DNA of 64,000 nucleotides from Diadema setosum (Eukaryota > Echinodermata > Echinoidea > Diadematoida > Diadematidae): assembly GCA_033980235.1 (NCBI GenBank), contig CM067064.1, positions 7,802,501 through 7,866,500 on the forward strand, in the 5' to 3' direction. Below are positions 1 to 12,200 of the stretch, in pieces (the first letter of the stretch is position 1; each line of letters starts with the position of its first letter). The notes beneath the pieces were generated by a model that made no database searches, was not told the origin of the DNA, and worked only from the letters and a program-made list of their open reading frames with translations. Made by a program: the position numbers and the translations under genes.

Positions 1-968
1 TTCTGGCACTGAATATACTCTACTATGTTTTGCCAACATTCATCAATCAGAATCATGGAAATTCCACAGGGCAGTCAGGGAGATACTTGTGTGTTACATG
101 CATCTCAATGGGAAAAAATGATTCCCAAATCAAGGAGATATTCATATAATTTTTGATGTAGAATAAAGAAATTATTTAAGTTTTCAGGATATCTCCTGCA
201 GAATTGGAGAGACTTGGTAGCTTTGGTCTTTAAAAAAAAATATCATTCCATATCATTCTGTTCAAAATCAAGTAATAACTGCTTTTGATATAGACACAAC
301 ACAGAGCTAATTAGCTACTTTGTAATAAAAGTAATGATTTTTTTATTTGTTTTCCATTAATCAGCAAAATAAAGTCACTGTTGTATGATGTTCATCTTTA
401 AAATGACTGAATTTACAAGGTTTTTGTATCAATGTCATAGTTTTTGAAAGGGATTAGAAGGTAGTCTTTTTCACGTGGTGTGATGTTAATTACTAGTTCA
501 ATATGCATACGATAGACAATCTGATTGAGCAATATTCAAATTGTTTGAATGCTGCTTGAGCATTTGTATTGGATGCTAGATTCTTTTACACTACGAGGCA
601 TATATTGTATGTAGATAATGCTTACATAGTTCAAACTTGATTTGAAACGATCTTAGGTTAGGCACCCTCAAGAACAATGTCTTTCATTTTTGCTCAACTG
701 ATATTAAAGTGTATCAGTACCCCGAAAATGAACTTTGTGACATGAAATAGTATTGCTCTAACAATGTTTTTAAAAAACATCACAGTGTGAAGCTCTTACT
801 AGTAGAAATAATGATAAGAGAAATATACCAAAATACAGTGTATTACAATTTGAGTGTTATCACATGATCATGTTTGTCCAATCCAGGACTGGCACTTGAC
901 TATTAACCCATACAACACAACAGTTTGTGCCCTACTGGCACCGAATAACATCAGTCTGTACACGGTAC
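1..968. other. CSN1 intron, no other feature seen
   Basis: This AT-rich stretch lies downstream of the PCI exon on the minus strand and should be intron. No homologous exon, no clear inverted repeat and no long open frame was recognised. Confidence 0.5.
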
Positions 969-1106
969 CTTGCTGTGAGAGTCGATTCTGGCATTGATCT
1001 GTCCGTCCAGGATGAGCTGCATCAGTTCGTCCTCCAGCTCAGCCACAGAGGTGTTGAAGGCGCTCGCCATCTTGTTTAGATCCGCCGAGACGTAGGGGCT
1101 GAAGTA
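969..1106 (-). CDS. GPS1: CSN1 exon (PCI winged helix)
   Basis: A 138-bp exon encodes [20 protein letters not shown], then [17 protein letters not shown] and NARIDSHSK. It is the last CSN1 exon in the window. The donor gtaccg points to a further exon left of base 1. No C-terminal CSN1 sequence was seen in 1-968. Confidence 0.95.
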
Positions 1107-4100
1107 CTGAAATATACAAACACATACACACAAAATACATCCCTATGGCAATTAGTACATCACATCCCAAATTTGATTATCGTCTTCCATGTTTCTCGAA
1201 ATACCCACAGAATCTTAGCATATCCTACAGTAAAAAACAATGGGAGAGATGGGAAAAGAAATGGATGAGACCAAGGATACAGTGATGCGTTTAACCTGCT
1301 GCCTGTACGGTATCTAAATTCTTCATGGACTCCACACCTAATACCTGTCAGTCTTGGGTTAACCTAGATGACATGGCCCTGTTTCTGAATTTGGGACAAA
1401 GAAATGAAGATGCAGGGCTTGGAATTATTTTACACTGTATATTGAAGATGTCTTGGAAATAATAGCCCTGTTTCTGATATAACTGTGGGAGTACAAGATG
1501 GAGGTGTGGGATGGAGGTGTAGATGTGGATGACATCTGTTGTTTATTTTTGTAAATGAGAGCCCTGTTTATGACCTGGCATTAGAAAATGGAAATGGTTG
1601 GGGATGTGGGTGAGCTCTTTTGACTGGATGAGAGCTCTGTTACTCATCATGGGACACTGGATAGCAGTGTGGGTGGAGCATGGAGTATGGGTATGTAGAT
1701 GTTTCTTACCTGGATGACAGCTCTGTTTCTGATCTGATCGTATAAAATGAACTTATGGATGGAGAATGAGGTATGGCTGATGTTTCTTGCTTTTACCTGA
1801 CTGAGAACCCTATGTCTGATCTGGGGTTGAGGATGGAATATGGTAGCCATTTCTGATTTTATCTGAATAAGAGCTGTGTTTCTGATCTGAGGGTATAGGA
1901 TGGAGACATGGGTGAAGGATAGGGTATGGTATTTTTACCTCCGCCAAGGGATGATGTTATGTTTTCATTACCGTTGGTTTGTGTGTCCATGTGCAAAATA
2001 ACTCAAAAAGTTGTGAACGGATTTTGATGAAAAATGACAGGAAAGGCTGAAAATGACACAAAGAACAGATGATTAAAGTTTGGTAGTAACTTGGGAATAT
2101 TTATGGATTTTAAGAAGGATTTTCGATATTTTGGCAGGTACAAAATGTAGGGTCAATTAAATTTGGAGATCAAGCTGCATATTTTTGAGGTTTATAAACG
2201 TGCATTGGAGTGCATGCTTTAGTTTCTGGCCCAGGGCGAGACGCGCCGTGCAGCTGGCATTGATGATGTAACAAAAGGTTTCTTCATCTATATTGGGAAA
2301 TCGGGTGATTTTTAGCATGCATAACATGGGTAGAAATCACCGTTCTCTATGGAAGAACAAGATCAGTGGTGTGTTACGACCAAAATCACTCTGAGAATGA
2401 TCGCACAAAAGAAACAATCAACTAATGTTCAGGCGGTTTATTAACAGTGATATTGTGGGTACAGACTCGTGATCGGTTCTCACATCAGTACAATAATGAT
2501 CAATAGAAACAGTTACAAATCAGTAATAGAATCACTTACTCTTATTACATGCAATATCCCTGGAAATGTCCAAATACGTTGCTCTATACACAAAGGAATG
2601 ATCCACGATGCACCGATGAATGATACTTTCGACGTAAATCCAGAGGTGCAGGTTACGATAGTCCAAGGTATAGATCCGGGTAAAATCCAAGTTATGTGTC
2701 CCCAGCAAAACGTGTAAAATCCAAACGTTATGACGACCACGTCCAGTTGATGCGTTGAATAATGATTCACTTTAGAATGTCCAACGAGGAATGCAGCCCG
2801 TCACAGCTTTGCCGTAATAATGTCCGTTGACACTAAAATATGGAGTCTATCTCCAACGTAGGCAAATTAATTTCTGCAAGCAAAATGTCTCCCAGGCCTT
2901 ATCTCCACAAACACAATTTGTATAGCAGGTCAGCAGGTAACACAGGACTGACTATAACAAGTCGCTTCAGAGCCAGAAGTGACGTAACTCTCAGAGCAGT
3001 GGTGTTGGGTACTCTGCCTACCTCAGAATTTCTCCTGCTTATATACTATCCATTCACCCCTTTCTAGTACATTCTGTAATTTTCTCCAACCTGGGGCTAC
3101 ATACCTGAACATACTAGCAAGTCCAAATTCCAGGAATCCTGGATGACTCACTTCCTAATATGTGCATAACATCATTGCCAAAATTAACTACCAATCACAT
3201 TGGGCTACAAGGGCAGTGCCTCACTCAGCCAGCACTTCCCAGAATTTTCTGGAATGGGTTAAATCATTCTAGATTGAGTGAGCTATAATGTATTTCCTGT
3301 CACATGCATACATGTACTGTAGCTACATTGGATACCACATAAAAAATTCTCCACTGATCTGGTCAGCCTGTATGTACTATATCTATATCATATAGAATGT
3401 TCTCCATTAATCTGGTCACCCTGTGTACATACACATTAAAACAACCATGCATACAGCCTTGATACATGTACATAACTACTTGTGTGTACATTTGTGACAG
3501 GTGGAAATGAGCTGCTTGGCAGAGGTCTGCACTCTCAGAGCGCTTCTCTAGTTTTCTTACTCTTGTTTGGATGAGGGTCCTGTTTCTAATCTATGGGCAT
3601 AGGCTGCAGATATAGTTTGAACTTAGGGTATGATAAACATTTGTTCACATTTACATGGATAAGAACCCTGTCTCTGATTTGTTGAGGATATACGGTGTAC
3701 ATGTAGGATGGAGATATATTGTAAGTGGAGGATTAGATATGGGATATGAAGATATGCTTCATCTATCTTCTCACCTGGATGAGGGCCCTGTTTCTGATCT
3801 GGGAGTAGAGGATGGAGACGTGAGGAGCCAGATACATGTCCAGCAGGAGGTTGTCTTTGATTTCATCCAGGAGCTTGAGACAGGAGGCATACTTGGACTC
3901 ATAGAACATGAAGATGATGTCACGCAGCTGGGGCTCCAGCTCCAGGAACAGTTTGAATGAGCTGCAGCGTGAAAAGTCAGTGCCATGCTTTAAGAACCAA
4001 ATTTTCACTGTGTGTCTTAACTTAAGAACACATTTCATTTACTGTAAGGTTATGTCAAGGGGGAGGGGGGGGGGGGGGATTAAAGATCTCTGCTAAAGCT

Positions 4101-7100
4101 TTCATGTCTCCAGACTATCATAGTTTTTCCCTATCTGTATAAGAGAAGCAAGTGGCTAAATTTGCGATTGTGGAGTACAGTACTGAAAAGAGAAATGTGT
4201 GCATGCACATACGGTAACGTTCATGTTGGAATCAGCGTTAATATTTTGAAATAAAACTCGTGCACATTCTGGAAAACCTGATGGCACATTACGCTCCAAG
4301 ACGTTCACTTCATAAGCCCTGGCATGGCAGAGAAGATATCAGCACACAAACCTATTCCAGGATATTTCATACTAATTCAAAAGCGATGCAAGAGTAAAGG
4401 GTAAGTGATAGACTGTACATGTTAGAGTGTTAACATGGTGACGCTTTCAAGAAACATGACAATGATATTGCACATTCAAGTTGATGGGATTGTGTATGAG
4501 AGAGGCCTAAATCATTGCTGACCTAAGTTTAATTTCAGTCAAAGCACAAGATCAGAGTAAACATATCCAGATACACAACAAATAACCATGCATACCTGCT
4601 GGATATCACATTCTTCTGGAGTTCCTGCCTGTCAAATGATGCCAATGCACACAGACCCCCGTACATTGCAACATTGTTGGGTGACATGAGCTGCATTCAG
4701 ACAACATATCAAAAGGAGACAAAAAAAGAAATAAAAATGTTGTGCTTCACTTCACATGCAAATACACATCAGACAATCCCAGCTATGTTTCTCATTCTAA
4801 ACTTTTGGCAGTCTTGGCTCTACTTAGTTTCACTTTGATACTTTAAGTATAACATTAAGATAAAAAGATAAATCTGTCCATTACTCTATTCTGCAGCAAT
4901 AACAATAAAAATCTTCCCTTTCAACAGTGGAGAGGATCAAAAGTTCCCAAATTAGTTACTAATTTGATTTTTGTAATCTATTTGTGGACAAAAAGGACAG
5001 TTCAGAGGTCACAGAAGTTTGTAATTGATAGCACTGTTTTTTACAGACATGTTCAACTTCAAAATCTCACTGCATTTTCATTTCTCTGTCTAATTTCCTG
5101 AAGATGTCGCTGTTGTTTCCTTGTTTTTTTCTTATTACATCAACTTGATAATGAAGTGCATTTTTTTTTTTTTTAAAAACAATGTCTGACAGAGCTCCAT
5201 TATTTATCAAGAGTTGACTCTGATCAAAGATATGTTTTCTGACAATAATGGTTTCAACTATTTCAAATGTCAACCATGTCATCAACTCTTTGTAACATGG
5301 AGGGGGGGGGGGGGGGGGGGACCTGACAAAGATAAGACAGACTAGAGTAAAAGACGTGCAATGGTCACATGATACTGACGGAAAAAGTAATTGTCTATGG
5401 AGTTTTGTCTGATGAGGGCCTCATATCATAATTTACATAGATTTGATATCGGTTTGTAACCACTGGACAAACCTGCCCTTGACTGCAATCATCAAGCTAT
5501 AATTGGACATCCCAACCTTGTCTGACTGAAAAATAGGAATGATTTGGCACAAAGGTAGGAAAGAAGGAGCAATTCCCATAGGAGTGTGTAGTAAAATTAT
5601 CAAGAAAAATAGGAAAATCCTATTGCAACAAGAGTTGGAAATGGTCAAAATTCAGATTTTTTCCTCCAAATTCAGAATGGGTGGGATCAAGGTCTGTATA
5701 CTTCTTCAGATGCAGATGCTAGATTTTTCAAATCTAAATGCCTCCTCTGTCAAAGGAAAAAGAAGAAGAAGAAAAAAATAATGGACTTACATCTGGAAAT
5801 TCACAGTGGTCAAACGAGGCCTGAAGGAAGTACTTGGCAGCTGGTTTGTACTTCTTGGTGGCCAGTTCAGCCAGGCCGGCCGCACACTTCAGCTTGGTCA
5901 CTACCATCAAGTTATCCTTGGTATCCTTCTGAAGGTCATCCCAGTGAATGGACACAAAGAAACCGTCAAAATCATCAGACACAGCACAGAACACTTTGGG
6001 GTTAACACATTTGCTTCATATATACAAAAACTGCCCAACTTTCATTAAAACAAAAAAAAAAAACACCAAAAAACAAAAACAAAAATAAGCATACAAAAAA
6101 TCAACAAAGAAGCAACAAAAAAAAAAATGAGGGACAAATTGTTTTTAAAAAAAAAAAAACTGTCCAGATGCATACACAAACTTATGAAAACAAAAACTAC
6201 ATCTTTACATGAGACAAAAGGGCAACAAGGTATTTAGCAAACTGAACAGAAAATAAGAAAATATGTGACAGCAATAGACATCCACCTGATGTGGAATTCC
6301 ATTAATAAGAAGAAAGGAGTCAAGAAAATCTACACATATAATTTCTACTTCTTCACGTCACCTCCAAAACCTAACTCTCTATCTCAAATTTGAGTAATTA
6401 TACCAGCATTATTAGGATGTTGAAGCAGTACACGGGTGTGCCACCTCAATATAGAATAGTTCTAAAGAAGCATCATTTGAATAGATTTATGTTTAAAGAT
6501 AGTAGTAATGATTTCACTCAATAAAAGTTCAAACGAAAAGCATCAGACAATATGAATAACAGTTACTCAACTACAATACTTGGTACTGACATTTTTTCAA
6601 AGGCTCTATATCTGATAGCTGGATGGGAAAATACTTTTTTTCTTTAAATACGCTTCTCAAAATTGTAGTATGACTAATGCTTTTCTCTAGCTGTTTTCTA
6701 GCCTCTTTTACATCCATTTCTGTTTCAATAGGTATAATGAGCAGTCCTTTTAGTTCAGTGTTTTGTATCAATCACAATTTACCTTTTACTATACTTCACT
6801 TCACTGAGTGTTTCTCTTCCCATAACACTTCCCCAATGTTTTCAAGCTGCCAGCATAGTTAAAAAAATGGAGCAGCCAACAACACTTGACAATTAACGGT
6901 GTGAATGCATTTGGGACTTCAAGAGTACTTCTACTACTCTGAAAGGCATACTCTGTGAAGCTTAACCTGTTGAGGAAGAGTCCCGAGTATACTCGGGCAG
7001 GTGTCTATGGTGAATGCCGGTTGTAGCAAAATAAAACCGTCCTCAATGGGTTAAAAGAGAATAAGGGAGAGGGCTTTACTCCCCTCTTGTGCATGCATGA

Positions 7101-9264
7101 ACAACCATTACCCATTCACAGTTGGTCAATCATTTATAGGATTATCCCTCCCTACACTTGATAATACCAAATACTTACAATACTTGGCCAAATTGTCACT
7201 TTGTGGGGGAAATTACATCACAGGAGTGAAAAGGGGAAATTGGTAATGAGGAAAATGCAATAAAAGGGGCTGAAAGAGGGGAGGGCTATTTGGTAGGCTT
7301 AATCTCAGAGCTGTATAATTTCCATGGGGTATTATCTGCCATTATCCCTGCTTGCTGATTTTTCAAGATGTTCCAGATTAGAGTGACCCCCCAGTCACCT
7401 CCTCATCTGCAGCACCTTACACTTCGAGAAGATTCTTCTGGAGCATTCATGATGGCTGAGAGACTATCCCCCCCCCCCTCCAAATACCAATAATCCCTCC
7501 CCCTCCCCCCCCCCCTAAAAAAAAAAAACAACAACAACAACAACAGCATCTGAGGGGTTCCCTGCCCTGGCGAGCTGGTTTCTCTTCACCCTGGTAAATA
7601 AGTCCCATTTACATCATCAAAAGATGACAGACTTCATCTAAATCTCTGAATCACAGTGGTTTAATCCTCTAAGTTTACCTGCATTCTATTTCTCTCTCTT
7701 TTTTTCTTCCGTAAACACCATGCCATGATTCACACTATATATCTATATAATCTACACAGACAGGTCACTAAAATTCAATGAAATAAACATACATTATCAA
7801 TAAGAAAAAAAGAGATAGTATATGTATCTACAGAATTTCTTCATTCCCAATTTTATCAACAAAACAATCGCCTGCAAAGGGCCCAGCTTTCAAAAGTTGA
7901 ATTAATCTTCCTAAAGGAATTATCTGGCTAAAAGCCTTCTCCAGTTATGATAACTCTGTCAGGCTGTTGACAATATTGATTCATTCTTCTTGTTTGTCTT
8001 CCCCTCCTCCTCAGTGAAATCACATTGAGTCTTGCTAAAAAATTAAGTGAAAGACGTAATATTTTCTCTCTGAATAGAGCACATTTATGCACTCCTCAAT
8101 GTCTCCGAATGTTCGATGATACTTCATCCGTTCCTCACGCAATTCTCCGAGAGCCTTTAAATGCCCCAAAATGAGATTCTTTTGGGGGACTGAGAACGGT
8201 CAGGTTGGTAATCCAACTGTGTGAAAGCAGTGAGGCCGTACAGGTATCCCCTTTCCATGGTCCACTACATGTGCCATCAAACAACGAAAATATTGATCTT
8301 GTGCCAGGTATGAATAGAGCAGGAGCTCATGGGCTCAGAGACTATTTTGTTATACATAAAACAAGACACCTGAATGAGGTCAGCGAACACAGAAATTACT
8401 GAGCTCAGCCTTGATCGCTATGTACATGTTCATATGAGCCTTATAACAAAACAAATTCAAACCAAATAAAAAAAAAATGGTAATAATACTGTGACATACA
8501 CCGTTTTTCTACAAAAAGAGAATAAATACAGATAGAATACTAGTAAACTCTTATCTTTTTATCAAAGCCATTTTTCTAGGCAGCACAACACAAATAAACA
8601 TAAATTTAGGCCAAGAATGCAGGTACTCATGTCTTAATCTTGGGAATCTGGTATATCAGGTTAATGAAACCCGAAAGTAGCACAAGAAATACTGTTTGCC
8701 CCCCCCCCCCTTACAGAATTCCCCTCATTGGGTAGTATGCACAGCTGAATACAAAAGTATTTCCAAGACTATCCTGACTAGAATACCAAGGCAGTACAAT
8801 GCCACAATTCTCTTGGTAATGATGACCTCTTCAAATTACCCCTTTCTGTTCCTCATCTTCCGTACTAGCTGACTTTTTTTTTTTTCACGCACAGATATGT
8901 TTGTGATTTGCTACTTGTCAGACATTTTTGCATGACGATTGCTGTTAATTGTATTGTTGCAAGGGTCTAGGAATCATAACTCCATCTTTTATGAAGTAAA
9001 TAAATATGAGTTGCAAGTGACAATAATACTGGTAGGTGGACTGGATGCTTTAAATGGGTGATTCCAAAACTACACTAATATGTACAAACTTGAAGCTCAT
9101 TAGTACAAAGAAGTGTGTTTTGTGTTTGAATAATGCACTCGCATGTTGTCATACCCCAGATGTCGCTGCATCACAGCCAATGCTGCTAGCTAGACCAGTA
9201 GTTTCTCGTTGTGTGCAATTCAGCGCTGGCATGGCTTGACTTTGTGAAATTTTATCTGTGTGTG

Positions 9265-9299
<35 letters not shown>

Positions 9300-12200
9300 T
9301 GTTACTTTCATGGTTCAAAGGCAATTAGCAAAATTTGCAAAAATTAAACAACCATAAGTATTTCAGCTCATAGAGTACTGTAACGTGGAAATTTTCGCAG
9401 TGCTGATATTTTTGCACATTTTGCGCAACCTGAAACAAGGGCAAAAATAAAAGCATGCAAATATTTTTGCTTACTATATGTTCAAGTTGTTCATGTCTTC
9501 ATTCTGCAGAAAAAAAAAAAAACCTAAGCGGAACTCATCCTACCCATCCAAGCACGAAAAATTACTCACGCGAGAAATATCCACTTTTACAGTATTGCAT
9601 CTGAAAATTGTCTCATTTATCTTTTATGTTGCAAACAAGAGAAAGGCCACTGTCAGTCGGTTCCTTACCTCAGATAGTTCAGGAGTTGCCTCCGCTTTGT
9701 TGACATAGCTGAGAACATGGGACCAATTCTGAAGATGGATGCTGACCTGAAGCAAAACAAAGTTGGAACTGGTGTTAAAATTGCCACAAATTTGCAATTC
9801 TCCCATTCCCATTCTTTTATCAGACATCTTCTTAGAATTATGTTCAATACAAAAACAGCACACAAACAGATACATACTAATAAGTTTTGTATTTATCTAG
9901 AGAGAAGCCTGATGAAGCATCCCAGAGAGGACATGAAACGTCGCTACTCCAAATTACAAGTCCAGTTGACCAGATTTACTGATATAGTTCATATCCAGAG
10001 AGAACCATTTTCAACAATGGGATTTGTACCACACCACATCAACCTGCAGGTGGGGCTAGAGTGATCATTTATTGATTTATCTGAGCAATTTTTGCAAAGT
10101 ACATACATACAGAGCAGCCTACATAATGTGTTGAAAGGCAGCTATTCACAATTTCTATGTGCAATAGTGACCAAAAATCAAAGATTAAAAAAAAAAATAA
10201 GAAAATGTATGAACTTACAGTAAGAGAAGTTTAATATCAATGTGTTTACAGGTATTCACAATATCAGGCAATTTGATATGACAGACTCTATCAGAATGCA
10301 AAACTTGTAAATATCCCTTTAGTCCATGGGCCAAGAGCCGAAAAATGGGTTGTTGGTACCACCCGAGGTGGCAAAACCTTTTTGGTTTGGAACACCTGTG
10401 AACATACAGAAGACAGTGCTCTTCTTTGTATAGCGGTTGGTCTCGATTCAGAAGTACAGGAATATAACAACAAAACCAAATTGGTTTAAAATTCATTTAC
10501 TATGACTAAGCTACTCATTTGGAAATGCTATCATAGCTTGATAAGCATATCTATGCCCGACAAACAAAATGACACCAAAAAGGTATTGACACCTCAGATG
10601 GTACCAATATCTGGCCTGGCCCATGGACTACTTAGTGTAGTGGAAGAGACCAAAGAAAGGCAGACAGACAGAAAGAAATACAGACAGAGACCAAAAGACA
10701 GAGAAAGAAAGAGACAGCAAGCCTAAGCTGAGAGAGAGAGAAAGAAGGAGGGATAGACAATACAAGAAAAAAAAAAAAAGAAGAGAGAATATGGAATCCC
10801 ACTGGTACTACAAATGAATACACACACATCATTATTCTGGTAAGCATGTGGCTACAAATTGTTAAAAGCCAAGCAGCAAATGCCATTAAAAAACCAACCA
10901 CACAAAACAAAAGACTCTCCCAGCCGTGTGGACATGATGTAATCTGCATTAACCCGTTGAGGATGGGCCGATTTTGCTACAACACACATTCCCATAGACA
11001 CCTGCCCGAGTATACTCGGGAATAGTCTTCATTGGGTTAAGTCTTGCCTTCACCTTGATCACATTGAGACACATGTTGATGATGTGCTTGGGACTGGTGC
11101 AATAGTCCCTGGCCCTCGAGTAACACTTGAGGGCATTGCTCAGGTCGCCCTGGTCCAGGTAGTGGTCACCGAGGTCATCGTGTCCCCTCCTGGACGGTCA
11201 AGAGAAAGAAGATATCTGACCATCACAGAGACTTGGCAGCTCTGGGTATATCATACAGGGTACGCTTTGCAGAGCACAACTTTTTTGGGGGCTGTATTCT
11301 ACTGCAGTCTGCTTTTTTTTGGGTGCATGCTACAACTTGACAGTTTATGATACATATCAAAGGAGACTGTTTGAGGATTGATCATTATTTAATCTTGTAG
11401 ATAAATTTTGCCATTCATGATTAAACATACATTACATTGAATACATACAAAGAAGTTCATTATGCTTTTATTCCTTTTTAATACAAAATGTATCATAATT
11501 ACCTGAGTATCAACTACATCCTTGTACATGTATCATCTGCAATCCCCTCCCCATCAACAAAAAAATATCAAGCCATTGGAAAGATTTTTAAAAATGTGCT
11601 GGTCCTCTAGCACCAACAATCCGAATAGGTCTGTTTCGACTTAGAAATCATCACAAATGCATACTAGATGAAAGCAATGGCATAAATTCATAAGTATATC
11701 TCTTAACTCCTTAGACTTTTGCCCTGTATTTGGCACAAAACTGAGGCAAAATGCTCTATCTGGCTCTCATTTGGAGAGAGCTGATGGTTTCACAAGCTCA
11801 GTATTAACAACTGTACACTTAAAATCTATAGAGGGCAGCATTCAATTTCTACTGTAAGCTCTCATAACCTGTATAATCCACTGAACCATACATGTAGTTA
11901 TCTCCACTGCTAGTGCAATCAAAGCAGCACACACATTGTGTGATCACAATCTGGCTAAAATACATATCAAAGAAGCCATGAGACAAAACTATACAGTGAA
12001 ATGTTCAAAAAATTAACATTCAGAGTCTCTTTAATTTGTCAATTCCTGCCTATGAAATATCCTGAATGAAGGCTCAGCCTACTGTAGGTAAAGGCTACAG
12101 GTACATGTAATCAGACCTGGGTGGCTAGTTAGCAGTTGAGCAGTGGCTACTGTCTGAACAGTCTTACTCACACATTTTCAGTCTGGTAGTTTAAGGCAAT

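Larger units (their letters stand above)
5929..9375. other. CSN1 intron, mostly unannotated
   Basis: Apart from the TTAA MITE at 6966-7050 and the GT microsatellite near 9256, this intron holds A-rich runs (6050-6160), C-rich and CAA repeats (7470-7545) and a poly-C run near 8700. No exon or open frame with recognisable homology was found. Confidence 0.5.

Noticed and set aside
1362..1910. Alternative CSN1 exons
   Set aside because: The exon-like units are degenerate, lack acceptors and coding continuity, and only one keeps a readable RNRAVIQ.
10632..10949. Minus-strand 105-codon hydrophobic frame
   Set aside because: It is the reverse of a polypurine GA/GACA tract, giving S/F/L-rich low complexity.
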